DNA of 64,000 bases. Origin: an uncultured Clostridia bacterium. Lineage in GTDB: Bacteria; Bacillota; Clostridia; JAAYHZ01. Below the pieces are notes generated by a model. It saw only the letters and a list, made by a program, of their open reading frames with translations, made no database searches and was not told the DNA's origin. A program made the position numbers and the translations under genes. Below are positions 1 through 9,690 of the stretch, piece by piece. Numbering within the stretch: the first letter of the stretch is position 1; each line of letters opens with the position of its first letter. Where the stretch lies: NCBI GenBank assembly GCA_937894465.1, contig CALCRE010000133.1, forward strand, positions 1 through 64,000, given 5' to 3'.

Positions 1-1828
1 ATATACAGCAAAAGAGCATGAGTGATGATTGTACGAATATGCTCCATACAAAAAGCTTGTCTTTAGTCTCCGGGTCATGGTTGACCAACTTCGCAATTTC
101 ATTGATGTATTTTATAATACCCTTTGCCCGATAATAGCCCGGAGCGGCTTTTGCGCCGAATAAAAAGGCAGTGGGGGTAAAATCTTTGATGGATCCGTCC
201 TTCAATCCGTCATAAATCGCCAATATGGAAAATGCATTCATCAATTGTCGTTTGTATTCATGCAAACGCTTAATTTGAATATCGTAGATGAATGTGGGAT
301 CCATCAAGACGCCTTCTTTTTGGTAAATCGTGTCGGATAGAACTTTCTTGTTATGACTTTTTATTCGGTTCAGTTCGTGTAATACACCGGTGTCTTCCGA
401 ATAACGGCTGAGGACATGAATGTTTTCCAAGTTTTTTTCAAACCCTTTGATCTCCAAACTGCGTAAAAAGCTTGTCAGCCCCGGATTACATACACCCAAC
501 CAACGCCGTTGCGTGATCCCGTTGGTTTTATTCCGGAAGCGTTCCGGATAAAGCACATGCCAATTATCCAACGTATCATTTTTAATAATGTTCGTGTGTA
601 TTTTAGCCACACCATTTGTGGAGAATGTTCCGTAAACTGCCATACGAGCCATATGGATCAACTCTTTATCAATGATTGTATAGGTGGAGATCTCTTCTTT
701 GTTCATGTTTTTTCTCTTCAACTCATCAATAAGTCGCTTGTTAATGGTTTTAACAATATCGTACACATCAGGTAAGACTTTTTTGAATAGTCTGACATTC
801 CATTTTTCCAAGGCTTCAGCCATAATGGTATGGTTTGTGTAAGCAAATGTGGACTGTGCTATGGCAAAAGCATCCTCAAATAATATTTGATAATTCTTGG
901 TCAGAATACGAATCAGCTCAGGAATAGCCACAACAGGATGGGTATCATTCAATTGAATGGCGTTGTATTTGGGAAATTCGCTGAAGTTTGTACCGTGATA
1001 CCGCACAAATCTACGAACACAATCCTGAACAGATGCGCTGGCCATAAAGTATTGTTGCTTTAATCTCAGCATTTTACCCTGATCAGTGTCATCATTCGGA
1101 TAAATGACCATACATATATAGTCCGCTTGATTTTTTTCCTTGACTGCCAACTCATATTTTTGATTGTTAAAAGCTTCAAAGTTAAAATTTTCTATAGGCT
1201 CGCTTTGCCATAAACGTAGTGTGTTAATCGTTTTCGTATCATAACCGATCAAGGGCATGTCATAAGGTACTGCATATATTTTTTCATCACCGAATTCTAC
1301 AGTCAGTCTTTCTTCTTCACGACGAACAGACCAAGGGTCGCCATATTGTTGCCAATCATCCTTGGTTTCCATTTGAAAACCGTTTTCAAACTTTTGTTTG
1401 AACAAACCGTATTGATACCGTATACCATAGCCATGTACCGGTAGATCACATGTTGCGGCACTATCCAATAAGCATGCCGCCAAACGGCCTAATCCTCCGT
1501 TACCCAATGCATCGTCTTCAATATCCTCTAAAAGATTAAAATCTACGCCTTTTGTTAGTAATGCTGATTTAACATCATCTAAAATACCCGTAGCGTACAG
1601 ATTGTTGTAAAAAGCTCTACCCATCAAAAATTCAGCGGATATATAATAAGCTTGTTTTCTTTGATTGTTTTCAAGAGCTTGATCTTGCCACTGGTTCCAT
1701 ATTTGAGTAACAACAGCCCTGCTGATTGCATAGTTCAATTGTTTGCCGGTGGCACCGGCAAAATCGGTAAAGTATTGGGTTTTTAAAATACTCTTTGCTG
1801 TTTCTAATATATTTTGACTTTTCAACAT
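1..1828 (-). CDS. glgP: glycogen/maltodextrin phosphorylase, C-terminal part cut by window edge
   Basis: GT35 phosphorylase, which releases glucose-1-phosphate from the non-reducing end of alpha-1,4-glucans using pyridoxal phosphate. About 609 residues are in the window; the family is usually 750-850, and the PLP-lysine region lies beyond the left edge. Family segments seen on the minus strand include ISAEFLMGR, EDDALGNGGLGRLAAC, the LNDTHP motif, KTNGITQRRWL and FGAKAAPGYY. The ATG start at 1828 has AAGGAG eight bases upstream. It lies 18 bp after malQ and is the last visible gene of the maltodextrin operon. Oddly, the last ~18 codons (positions 1-57) no longer match the family in this frame, while a CSFA-like piece appears in another frame, so a frameshift or poor sequence near the edge is possible. 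Confidence 0.93.
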   Translation of the reverse strand, partial: MLKSQNILETAKSILKTQYFTDFAGATGKQLNYAISRAVVTQIWNQWQDQALENNQRKQAYYISAEFLMGRAFYNNLYATGILDDVKSALLTKGVDFNLLEDIEDDALGNGGLGRLAACLLDSAATCDLPVHGYGIRYQYGLFKQKFENGFQMETKDDWQQYGDPWSVRREEERLTVEFGDEKIYAVPYDMPLIGYDTKTINTLRLWQSEPIENFNFEAFNNQKYELAVKEKNQADYICMVIYPNDDTDQGKMLRLKQQYFMASASVQDCVRRFVRYHGTNFSEFPKYNAIQLNDTHPVVAIPELIRILTKNYQILFEDAFAIAQSTFAYTNHTIMAEALEKWNVRLFKKVLPDVYDIVKTINKRLIDELKRKNMNKEEISTYTIIDKELIHMARMAVYGTFSTNGVAKIHTNIIKNDTLDNWHVLYPERFRNKTNGITQRRWLGVCNPGLTSFLRSLEIKGFEKNLENIHVLSRYSEDTGVLHELNRIKSHNKKVLSDTIYQKEGVLMDPTFIYDIQIKRLHEYKRQLMNAFSILAIYDGLKDGSIKDFTPTAFLFGAKAAPGYYRAKGIIKYINEIAKLVNHDPETKDKLFVWSIFVQSSLMLFCCI

Positions 1829-1846
1829 TTATATGCTCCTTTCATC

Positions 1847-3340
1847 TTATGTGAGGCATCTGAAATAGGTTTGGGTCAACAGTGCAATTTGCTCTTGCAC
1901 GGATGCATCAAACTCACCTTTAGCAAGACGCCACAGCCAATTGCTTCCTATAGTGGAAGGTGTATTAATTCTCGCTTCACCGTCCTTTTCCAAGTAGTCC
2001 TGAAGGGGTATGATCACCAAATCCGCAACACTTTGAAATACGGAGGCAATCATATCAAAATTAGGTTTTTCACCGGCGACCCGGCAATACCGATCTGTAA
2101 ATTCCTTGTCAACCTCCGCAAGCTCCCTATACCATTGCAATAAGGTGGTATTGTCGTGGGTTCCGGTATACACCACTTGATTTTTACAATAGTTATGAGG
2201 TAAATGGTCGCTGTCCTCTTCGTTATGAAACCCAAATTGAATGACTTTCATACCCGGATATCCGGTTTCTTGCAGCAATGCATGAAGACTTTCTGTTTGA
2301 AGACCTAAGTCTTCCGCTATGATATCAACGTCTCCTAAAACCTTTTTGATCTGTTTGAACAAATCCATTCCGGGACCTTTACACCATTGCCCCTTAACAG
2401 CATTTTTTTCACCGTAGGGAATGGCCCAGAATGCATCAAAGCCCCTGAAGTGGTCAATGCGCACCGTATCGTACAACAACCGAAGGGCATAATCGATTCT
2501 TTCAATCCACCAAGCATATCCGTCTTGAGCATGCCTTTCCCATCGGTACAAAGGGTTTCCCCAAAGCTGCCCTTCTGCGGAAAAATAATCCGGAGGTACA
2601 CCGGCTACCTTTTGAGGCATTAAATCCTCATCAAGTAAAAACAAGTCGGGATTTGCCCACACATCGGCACTATCCATCGCAACATAGATGGGAATATCTC
2701 CGAAAATCTTAACACCTTTATCATTGGAATATTTTTTAAGCTTGTTCCACTGGAGGGCAAATGCATATTGCAAAAAGCTGTGGAACTCAATCTCTTGAGC
2801 CAATTCTTTTGTATATCGTTTGACAGCACTCGGATGTCGGAATTTAATATCATCATCCCATTCCAGCCACGACTTATTATGAAAATGATTTTTAACCGCC
2901 ATGTACAAACAATAGTCTCCAAGCCATCCGGTATTTAGCTTTTTAAAATCCGAATACTCCGGTAGTTGCTGATGCTTAGATCGTATAAAAGCCTTTTTCA
3001 AAAGGGGATATCGACCAGTATACAACTTTGCATAATCAATGGTACTGCAGTCATCGCCAAAATCAACCGCATCGCATTCTTCTTTAGTCAACAGTCCTTC
3101 TTTGATTAAAACTTCCAAGTCAATAAAGTATGGGTTTCCTGCAAATGTGGAAAAGGATTGATAAGGTGAATCTCCAAAGCTTGTGGGACATAAAGGTAGA
3201 ATCTGCCAATATTGTTGTTTGGCATTTTTAAGCTGATCCACAAAATCATACGCTTGCTTTCCGAATGTTCCGATGCCATATGGAGACGGCAAACTGAAAA
3301 TCGGTAGCAGAATGCCGCTTGCTCTTTTTCCCTTGTCCAT
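1847..3340 (-). CDS. malQ: 4-alpha-glucanotransferase (amylomaltase)
   Basis: GH77 enzyme that disproportionates imported maltodextrins in the cytoplasm: it moves glucan chains between oligosaccharides and frees glucose, giving longer chains for the phosphorylase encoded next. The 497 residues are the normal family length. The N-terminal SGILLPIFSLPSPYGIGTFG segment is typical. Catalytic residues can be placed at Asp296 (VRIDHFRGF, nucleophile), Glu343 (IIAEDLG, acid/base) and Asp396 (TGTHDNTT), and the GVPPDYFSAEGQLWGNP loop near residue 250 is intact. It sits 47 bp downstream of the amylase gene and 18 bp before glgP on the same strand, so co-transcription is very likely. Confidence 0.96.
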   Translation of the reverse strand: MDKGKRASGILLPIFSLPSPYGIGTFGKQAYDFVDQLKNAKQQYWQILPLCPTSFGDSPYQSFSTFAGNPYFIDLEVLIKEGLLTKEECDAVDFGDDCSTIDYAKLYTGRYPLLKKAFIRSKHQQLPEYSDFKKLNTGWLGDYCLYMAVKNHFHNKSWLEWDDDIKFRHPSAVKRYTKELAQEIEFHSFLQYAFALQWNKLKKYSNDKGVKIFGDIPIYVAMDSADVWANPDLFLLDEDLMPQKVAGVPPDYFSAEGQLWGNPLYRWERHAQDGYAWWIERIDYALRLLYDTVRIDHFRGFDAFWAIPYGEKNAVKGQWCKGPGMDLFKQIKKVLGDVDIIAEDLGLQTESLHALLQETGYPGMKVIQFGFHNEEDSDHLPHNYCKNQVVYTGTHDNTTLLQWYRELAEVDKEFTDRYCRVAGEKPNFDMIASVFQSVADLVIIPLQDYLEKDGEARINTPSTIGSNWLWRLAKGEFDASVQEQIALLTQTYFRCLT

Positions 3341-3387
3341 AATGAAATCCCCTTTCTAGTACCATACCTTTTAAGATCTTTCTTACT

Positions 3388-4926
3388 TTATTGTAATATT
3401 GTCGTGGAATAAGGCGGCAATACCAATTTCCCTTTTTTTATACGGGGTGATTTACTCTTTGCTTCACACAACAAGCTTGTTTGTATTTTTATAGTGTCCA
3501 TCTTTAGTAACGCTAAATCTACACTCAGTTCCGTGTCACTTACATTATGAAAAATCGCTACTGTATTGTCATTGAATGTCATACAATATGCACTAATTTC
3601 ATTGTGCTCGGTATCCAATACAGTCATTTGACCTCTTGCTATCTCCGGAAAGCGCTTCTTTATCGCCAAGACTGACTGATAAAATCTCAATAAGGAGTTT
3701 TTATTCTTCAATTGGGTATCCACGCCCTCAATACCGCTTACCGTTTGATCGGCCCCGGGTGGTGGATCGGGAATACCGGCAGGTTCGTCGGTTGACCATA
3801 ACATCGGCAGTCGTTTATTCGGATCATTACCGGATCCGTTCATACCGATTTCTTCACCATAATAGATGAAGGGGTTTCCGGGTATCAACAAATACAGAGA
3901 TGCCGCCATTTTCTGTTTCGTACTGTTTCTCATAAGGAATCCGGCACTGCGAGCATTATCGTGATTAGATAAGAACGGAGCATCTATGGCCGAATCGTTT
4001 GCATTCCGAATTGTATCATTCCAACTTTTCATGGCTTGTGCCAAGTATTTACCCTTTTTAGTGTTCATGCTGCTGACAATCGTCCCTTCGACCTGTGAAA
4101 AAGGAAAATTAAAAAAGCTGTCGATTCCACTTGCATAGAACTCTGCAATCGCCCCTGACCCGGTCCAAGCTTCTCCTACGAAATATATATCCTCTTTATA
4201 GGCTTTGACGCTGTCATTGAGCCACTTCATAAATTCAATATTTTTTGTATTGTTCCCGGTGTAGTAGCTGGTTACAGCATCCAAACGGAAACCGTCCACC
4301 CCATGATCAATCCAAAACTTCGCAATATTTAAAATTTCCTCCCGAACATTGATACTGTCCAGATTTAAGTCCGGCATGCCGGAATAAAAGCGTGACTCAT
4401 AATAATGCGTATCGGTAATCTTGGTGAATCCGCTTCCTTTGTCTTCCGTTGTAAATACATAGTAGTCTGAGTATTCGTTATCTGTTTGATCCCACAGACC
4501 TCTTACCGCCTTGGTAAACCATGGAATCTTATCTGAGGTGTGATTGACAACAAAGTCGATGATCACCTTGATATCTTTGCTGTGAGCCTTTTGGATCAGC
4601 TCGTCAAAATCCGCTAGGGTTCCGTATTGCGGATCAACATTATAGTAATCGGTAATGTCATATTTGTGATAGGACGGAGAGGGCATAATGGGCATGAGCC
4701 ATATGCCCTCCGCCCCTAAGGCTTCAATGTAGTCGAGTTTTAAGATGACACCTTTCAAGTCACCTATACCGTCGTCATTCGAATCATAAAAGCTACCGAC
4801 AAAGATTTCATAATAATTACGGTATTGATCGGAATATTCATTTTGCTCACGATCCAATCCCTTTCCGGAACAGGATGTCAATATGAAAGCTATAAGCAAA
4901 ATGGTAACAAAAATCTTGATCTTCAT
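3388..4926 (-). CDS. surface alpha-amylase lipoprotein (GH13)
   Basis: A GH13 enzyme predicted to sit on the outside of the membrane and trim starch or dextrins for the adjacent ABC importer. The signal peptide ends in a lipobox, LTSC, with the lipidated Cys at residue 19. The (beta/alpha)8 motifs are clear: DFVVNHTSD near 124-132, DGFRLDAV with nucleophile Asp216, VGEAW with acid/base Glu252, and LSNHDNAR with Asp323. A C-terminal all-beta domain follows residue ~430. At 512 residues it has no obvious carbohydrate-binding module. The gap to malG is only 3 bp, which places it inside the mal operon. Exact specificity (alpha-amylase, neopullulanase or oligo-1,6-glucosidase) cannot be settled by reading; the lipoprotein form favours an endo-acting amylase. 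Confidence 0.92.
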   Translation of the reverse strand: MKIKIFVTILLIAFILTSCSGKGLDREQNEYSDQYRNYYEIFVGSFYDSNDDGIGDLKGVILKLDYIEALGAEGIWLMPIMPSPSYHKYDITDYYNVDPQYGTLADFDELIQKAHSKDIKVIIDFVVNHTSDKIPWFTKAVRGLWDQTDNEYSDYYVFTTEDKGSGFTKITDTHYYESRFYSGMPDLNLDSINVREEILNIAKFWIDHGVDGFRLDAVTSYYTGNNTKNIEFMKWLNDSVKAYKEDIYFVGEAWTGSGAIAEFYASGIDSFFNFPFSQVEGTIVSSMNTKKGKYLAQAMKSWNDTIRNANDSAIDAPFLSNHDNARSAGFLMRNSTKQKMAASLYLLIPGNPFIYYGEEIGMNGSGNDPNKRLPMLWSTDEPAGIPDPPPGADQTVSGIEGVDTQLKNKNSLLRFYQSVLAIKKRFPEIARGQMTVLDTEHNEISAYCMTFNDNTVAIFHNVSDTELSVDLALLKMDTIKIQTSLLCEAKSKSPRIKKGKLVLPPYSTTILQ

Positions 4927-4929
4927 ACC

Positions 4930-5781
4930 TTAACCCTTCACACCTCCGGCGGTAACCCCTTCCACGTAATATTTTTGCATCTTTATGAACAACAATGTGA
5001 TGGGTATGGAGATTAACACAGCTCCTGCGCAAAATTGTGTAAAGTATTGATAAATATTTTCACGGGTCAGCATCTGGTATAGACCCAACGCAATGGTGTA
5101 GTTGTTGTAGTTGTCCTTCATAATGACACTGACGAATATGAAGTCCACCCATGGAGCCATAAAAGCCATCAACACCGTATAAATCACGATGGGCTTGGAA
5201 AGGGGCAGTATGATCTTCCAAAAGATATCATTTTGCGTGGCTCCGTCGATCTTTGCCGCCTCGTCCAGGGATCTGGGGATGGTATCAAAGAAGCCTTTTG
5301 CGATGTAATAGGACAACCCTGCGCCTCCGGAATACACCAAAACCAAAGCCACCAACGACTGAGACAAACCCATTGCTTTTAAGAGAAAATAGATGGCAAT
5401 CATGGACATAAAACCGGGGAACATACCTAAAATCAACCCCACATTCAACATCGCCTTTCTTCCTTTAAATCGCAAGCGACTAAGGGTATAGCTGGTCATT
5501 AAATTCAAAACAGTGGTGATGATACATGTGAATATGGCAACCACCAATGTGTTCATGAACCAACGGGGGTAGTTGAACAGTTCGGTATTGGTAAACAGCT
5601 TTGTGTAGTTTTTTAATGTATAGCTTTTTGGCAATATATATTCCGTCCATGCACCGGGTTCTGCACGGAATGAAGTAATCACCAACCATACAATGGGCAT
5701 CAACCACAAGATGGATAAAACAATCAAAACAAAATAAGTCAAAACTGTGGTGAATGTAGTGCGTGTTTTTGCATTTTTCAT
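4930..5781 (-). CDS. malG: maltodextrin ABC transporter permease, MalG type
   Basis: Second membrane subunit of a type I sugar ABC importer (MalFGK2). Six hydrophobic segments are visible over 283 residues, beginning with TVLTYFVLIVLSILWLMPIVW. The cytoplasmic coupling (EAA) loop reads SLDEAAKIDGATQNDIFWKIILPLSKP near residues 190-215 and would contact the ATPase. The protein ends in the usual MalG C-terminal sequence KYYVEGVTAGGVKG. Its start overlaps the end of malF by 4 bp (ATGA), indicating translational coupling. No ATPase gene lies nearby, so it presumably uses a multitask MsmK/MalK-like ATPase encoded elsewhere, as is common in Firmicutes. Confidence 0.95.
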   Translation of the reverse strand: MKNAKTRTTFTTVLTYFVLIVLSILWLMPIVWLVITSFRAEPGAWTEYILPKSYTLKNYTKLFTNTELFNYPRWFMNTLVVAIFTCIITTVLNLMTSYTLSRLRFKGRKAMLNVGLILGMFPGFMSMIAIYFLLKAMGLSQSLVALVLVYSGGAGLSYYIAKGFFDTIPRSLDEAAKIDGATQNDIFWKIILPLSKPIVIYTVLMAFMAPWVDFIFVSVIMKDNYNNYTIALGLYQMLTRENIYQYFTQFCAGAVLISIPITLLFIKMQKYYVEGVTAGGVKG

Positions 5782-7265
5782 TGGAATGTGTCCTCCTTCT
5801 TGACAGAACTCGAGGAATTGTAAACGATCAACGATATAACAGCCGATAGAACGAAGATAAGAATACCGATAGTGGAAGCAAGGTTATAGTCCTGCTGATT
5901 CACCGTCAGTTTATACAACCATGTAACCAGAAGATCGGTTTTCCCCGCTTGATAATAATCCAGTGACAATGGGCCGCCTCCGCTTAACAGATAGATCACA
6001 TTAAAGTTATTGATATTTGCAACGAATTGAGTGATCAGGTATGGTGTCGTGACAAACATCATATATGGTAACGTTATTTTCGTAAAAGTCTTAAAAGGTC
6101 CTGCACCGTCAATTCTGGCACTCTCATATAATTCGGCCGGTATATTCATTAAAATACCTGAAGTAATTAACATGGTGTAGGGTACCCCCACCCATATATT
6201 CACAATAATTACCGTAATTTTCGCAAGCAGTGCATCGGTTAAGAAGCGAACCGGTTGAATTCCAAAATAACCTAACAATACGTTGACCGCTCCTTCATCG
6301 GCCAATAACCTTGACATCAGCAATAAAGTTACAAACTGGGGTACGGCAATGGTAGTAACAAATATGGTACGCCACATTTTTTTCAATTGTATCCCCTTTT
6401 TGTTGATCAATAAGGCTAATAACATTCCTAATATATAGTTTGAGAATGTTGCAAAAAACGCCCAAATCAATGTCCATCCCAGAATTCCTTTAAATGTGGT
6501 GGATAATAAAGCATTGCCTCCAAACATATTTTTAAAGTTTTCCAAACCGACCCAAGTAAATAACGATCCGGGAGGTTGATGGTTTTTATCGTAGTTTGTG
6601 AATGCGATTAAAATCATGAAAATAAGGGGCAATACCGTAAAAATGATAACCCCAAGCACCGGCGGTGATAAAAAAGTCACATGGAGTCTCTTATCAAGAA
6701 AACTATTGATATCGTCACCATAGGTGTTCAACTTTTTCCCTGATTCAAGCATCTGTTGATTGTTGTATGCCATTCGGATATTGAAAAAATAGACTGTAAT
6801 AATCGCAACAGTGATGGCAATGGTTAAAACAGAGAAAAGAAGAATCAACATGGAGTTATCACCTTGCACATACCGATAAATCTGATTCACTTCATCCCAA
6901 ATCTCTTTTTTTGTCGCTATGCCTAAGGTCGGAAACAACTTGATCTGACCCCAGCCGAAGGAAAACATATAGACGATATAAAATAACTGCAACGATAAAA
7001 ATCCGATGCCTCGGACGATTTGACCGCGCAATAAGCAACCGGACCCCATTATAAAATAGGACAATCTTGTGGGGACATCGCCTTTTGCAAACATTGAAAA
7101 ATAGTTCTTGACTCCTCTGCCAAGACCTTTCAATGCCGAAACAATGCCTTTCCATAACAAAACAAAAAAAGTAACAAATTTTTTACCAAAATTCTTTATA
7201 CCTTGTTGTAACTTTACGATGATCTTTCGATACCAAGGTAGTGTGACATAATCTATATATTTCAT
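5778..7265 (-). CDS. malF: maltodextrin ABC transporter permease, MalF type
   Basis: First membrane subunit of the maltodextrin importer. About 495 residues, with an extended N-terminal part (extra helices around 75-105 and 145-165) before the conserved permease core, as in other Gram-positive MalF proteins. The EAA loop is ELYESARIDGAGPFKTFTKITLPYM near residues 395-420. I prefer the ATG at 7265 (MKYIDYV) because GGGATGTG lies about eight bases upstream; an upstream ATG at 7280 would add five residues (MGCDC) and has a poorer site. It lies about 115 bp after malE, with a stem-loop in the gap, and overlaps malG by 4 bp. Confidence 0.93.
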   Translation of the reverse strand: MKYIDYVTLPWYRKIIVKLQQGIKNFGKKFVTFFVLLWKGIVSALKGLGRGVKNYFSMFAKGDVPTRLSYFIMGSGCLLRGQIVRGIGFLSLQLFYIVYMFSFGWGQIKLFPTLGIATKKEIWDEVNQIYRYVQGDNSMLILLFSVLTIAITVAIITVYFFNIRMAYNNQQMLESGKKLNTYGDDINSFLDKRLHVTFLSPPVLGVIIFTVLPLIFMILIAFTNYDKNHQPPGSLFTWVGLENFKNMFGGNALLSTTFKGILGWTLIWAFFATFSNYILGMLLALLINKKGIQLKKMWRTIFVTTIAVPQFVTLLLMSRLLADEGAVNVLLGYFGIQPVRFLTDALLAKITVIIVNIWVGVPYTMLITSGILMNIPAELYESARIDGAGPFKTFTKITLPYMMFVTTPYLITQFVANINNFNVIYLLSGGGPLSLDYYQAGKTDLLVTWLYKLTVNQQDYNLASTIGILIFVLSAVISLIVYNSSSSVKKEDTFQ

Positions 7266-7322
7266 ACAATCACATCCCATTCTTTATGTAATATGGTTGT
7301 TTATTAACATGAACTTACGGAT

Positions 7323-7363
7323 ATAAGTGCCGGGGGCGGTAATGAACACCGCCCTCGACTTAT
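7323..7363 (-). promoter_or_regulatory. stem-loop between malE and malF
   Basis: On the minus-strand transcript GGGCGGT pairs with ACCGCCC around a seven-base loop, and an outer ATAAGT/ACTTAT arm extends the helix. No U-run follows, so it does not look like a full terminator. Its place directly after the binding-protein gene fits a processing or mRNA-stabilising hairpin that lets malE be made in excess over the permease genes; this role is inferred. Confidence 0.7.
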
Positions 7364-7381
7364 GACCCCTATTTTCCCATC

Positions 7382-8575
7382 TTAACTTTCAATCTGCGCT
7401 ACCATTGCATCAAGCTGTTCCTTGATTGTTTTTGAGTAATCCTTTGCTTCCATTGCAGTTCCAAAAGCTTCAGCAGGCAACCAGTAGCTTCCTAACACAT
7501 CTTTTTGTGAAGTTGCATATTGATTTTGTTGTGCCAATGCGGCTAGTGCGATATTCGCCTTCACTTCATCACTAGCAGCTGCCTTAATGTTAGAAGGACC
7601 CATAGCACGAACTTTAAAACGAGTAATTTGGTTTACTTCGTTAGTCAACCATTCACCTAACTTCATAGCCTCAACCGGCCATTGTGTATGGCTGTTGATA
7701 CCAACCAACTTGTAACCTGCAAAGCTACCCATTTGAACTTGCTCATTGCCCAATGTAAATGTAGGCAACTTCGCAGCTGCATAATTGTCTTTTAGAATAG
7801 ATTTAAGGTCTTCAGCATTCCATGTTCCACTGACACCTGCAGCGATCTTTCCACCCATTGCACCTTTTAACACAGCGTCATCGCCGGTGATAAATGCCGG
7901 ATGAGCTGTGAATGCTTTGATGGCTTCGCCTGCTTTTACTCCATTTTCATTATTAAAGTCACAATCTTGTTTTCCATCTTCTCCAACAGTTAATTTCCCA
8001 CCTGCACCCAGGAAGAAAGAAGCAATGTACCAACCGTTTGAAACGTCCATAAATATTTTCTTGTCTTTAGACTGTGCCACTTCCAGCATCTTATCAAGAG
8101 ATTTCACATCATTTTCCGAGAAAACACTCTTGTCATAATACATGAAATAACCATTGTCTGCAGTTTCCGGATATGCATAAAGCTTACCGTTGATTGTAGC
8201 TGCTTCGATAGAGCCTTGCATATTCTCATTTGAAATCTTGTCTTTGTTACGAGTGATTTCGTAAAGTGCACCTGCATTTACCAAATCATTGATCTGGTCA
8301 TTTGCAAATGCGAACACATCAGCAGCCGCTGCCGGATCTTCAAGAACTTTTGTCTTTGCATCCGCTTCGCTGACAACACCAAAAGTGATATCATACTTTA
8401 CTTTCGGGTTTGCAGCCTTAAACTCCTCAACCATCGTTGCTAACATAGCTTGGTCTTCTTGTGAACCCCACACCTTTAATGTCACTGTTTCGGTGGGTGT
8501 GGATTCACCGGTACAACCGGCAAGCGCTCCGGTTAGAATTAGCATTGATAAAATGATCGCCAAAGTCTTTTTCAT
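7382..8575 (-). CDS. malE: maltodextrin-binding lipoprotein, MalE type
   Basis: Extracellular solute-binding protein (SBP family 1) that captures maltodextrins and delivers them to MalFG. The signal peptide MKKTLAIILSMLILTG is followed by the lipobox LAGC, Cys21 with the chosen start. The mature part is 376 residues, begins with a Thr/Glu-rich linker and contains TLKVWGSQEDQ and a VFAFANDQI segment typical of MalE. An ATG at 8587 is also possible and would add MYVF; AGAGG is 4 bases from that one and 12 from the chosen one, so the spacing does not decide. The ATG at 8575 is preferred because MKK is the normal lipoprotein start. It lies about 40 bp after the LacI-type gene in the same direction. 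Confidence 0.93.
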   Translation of the reverse strand: MKKTLAIILSMLILTGALAGCTGESTPTETVTLKVWGSQEDQAMLATMVEEFKAANPKVKYDITFGVVSEADAKTKVLEDPAAAADVFAFANDQINDLVNAGALYEITRNKDKISNENMQGSIEAATINGKLYAYPETADNGYFMYYDKSVFSENDVKSLDKMLEVAQSKDKKIFMDVSNGWYIASFFLGAGGKLTVGEDGKQDCDFNNENGVKAGEAIKAFTAHPAFITGDDAVLKGAMGGKIAAGVSGTWNAEDLKSILKDNYAAAKLPTFTLGNEQVQMGSFAGYKLVGINSHTQWPVEAMKLGEWLTNEVNQITRFKVRAMGPSNIKAAASDEVKANIALAALAQQNQYATSQKDVLGSYWLPAEAFGTAMEAKDYSKTIKEQLDAMVAQIES

Positions 8576-8617
8576 AAATACATACAACCTCTTTTCTTTT
8601 ATATTCTTATGAAGCAG

Positions 8618-9640
8618 TTACCTGCATAACATACACTTGATAGATTCTCCTTTTATTAGTTCCGTTCCTAGTACAATATTATGCGCAGTCTTCTTGTTTT
8701 CTATGTTCTGAATCAACAGATCAACACTTTTATGTGCGATATCTACCGATGGTTGCTTGATCGTCGCTAATGTCGGATTATAATATTGAGTCAATGCTAT
8801 TCCGTCGAACCCGATTATGGAAATGTCATCCGGCACGGACTGACCGTTTTCAAATATTGCTTTTGCAGCTCCGATCGCCATGATGTCGGACATTGCGAAT
8901 ATCGCCGTGTATTTCGGCTGATCCGGTTGAAGGGAACGATCCACAGCGGCATATGCCTCATCATATGTGAACTTCGACTGTATAAAAAGCTTTTCATTAA
9001 ATTCCTCACCATGTTCACGGTAGCTTTCCATGGCACCCATAAACCTTTTGAATATGGAGTCCTTGTCTAGTAATCTGCCACCTAATATAGCGATATCACG
9101 GTGTCCCATTTCAAATAAATAATCCACAGCTTTTTTTGCAGCGGCTTTGTCATCAATACAGACACTCGAGACATTGTCCAAATTCATTCCCTCAGCCGAC
9201 ATGGTTGCAAATATGCAAGGCACTTCCATGTCTTTATACATATCAGCTTTTAAGGAAGGGCTACCACCTAAGAATATGATCCCGACAGGTTTCTTTTCCG
9301 TAATTAACCGATATGCAACATCCACTTCACTCTCGTTTTCATCGATGAAATAAATTAATGAAATGTATTTTGTTTTGTTGATTTGAGATTGCATCTCCTC
9401 GACAATAGGCTCAAGAAACATATTTTGCATCCCTTTTACAATGATACAAATAATATTTGAGCATATTTGTTTTAGATGCTTTGCATTCGAGTTGGGTATA
9501 TAACCGTATTGGTCAATAATCCTTAATACCTTTCTCTTGGTTTCCTCATTGACGTCAGATTTATCGTTAAGCACACGAGAAACCGTGCTAACTGAAACGT
9601 TTGCAAGCTTGGATATTTCCTTTATTGTTAACCTAGTCAA
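8618..9640 (-). CDS. LacI-family transcriptional regulator of the maltodextrin operon
   Basis: DNA-binding sugar-responsive regulator of 340 residues. The N-terminal helix-turn-helix covers residues 3-50, with the TIKEISKLANVSVSTVSRVL signature and the hinge helix near NAKHLKQ, followed by a periplasmic-binding-protein-like sensor domain. It is the first gene of the mal operon, so it probably controls its own synthesis as well as transport and breakdown genes. The start is a TTG at 9640 with AGGAG nine bases upstream. Two palindromes at 9663-9684 lie between promoter and gene and are the likely operators. It could be called MalR by context, but the effector sugar is not shown by the sequence. 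Confidence 0.93.
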   Translation of the reverse strand: MTRLTIKEISKLANVSVSTVSRVLNDKSDVNEETKRKVLRIIDQYGYIPNSNAKHLKQICSNIICIIVKGMQNMFLEPIVEEMQSQINKTKYISLIYFIDENESEVDVAYRLITEKKPVGIIFLGGSPSLKADMYKDMEVPCIFATMSAEGMNLDNVSSVCIDDKAAAKKAVDYLFEMGHRDIAILGGRLLDKDSIFKRFMGAMESYREHGEEFNEKLFIQSKFTYDEAYAAVDRSLQPDQPKYTAIFAMSDIMAIGAAKAIFENGQSVPDDISIIGFDGIALTQYYNPTLATIKQPSVDIAHKSVDLLIQNIENKKTAHNIVLGTELIKGESIKCMLCR

Positions 9641-9662
9641 TGATTATCGCTCCTCTCGATAT

Positions 9663-9684
9663 CGTTACCGGTATCGGTACCGAT
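9663..9684 (-). promoter_or_regulatory. two overlapping palindromic operators
   Basis: Positions 9663-9676 read CGTTACCGGTATCG, with a perfect TACCGGTA core and a central CG as in LacI-family operators. Positions 9673-9684 read ATCGGTACCGAT, a perfect 12-base palindrome. They share bases 9673-9676 and cover roughly +1 to +22 of the predicted transcript, so a bound LacI-type protein would block transcription. Confidence 0.65.
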
Positions 9685-9690
9685 AATTTG

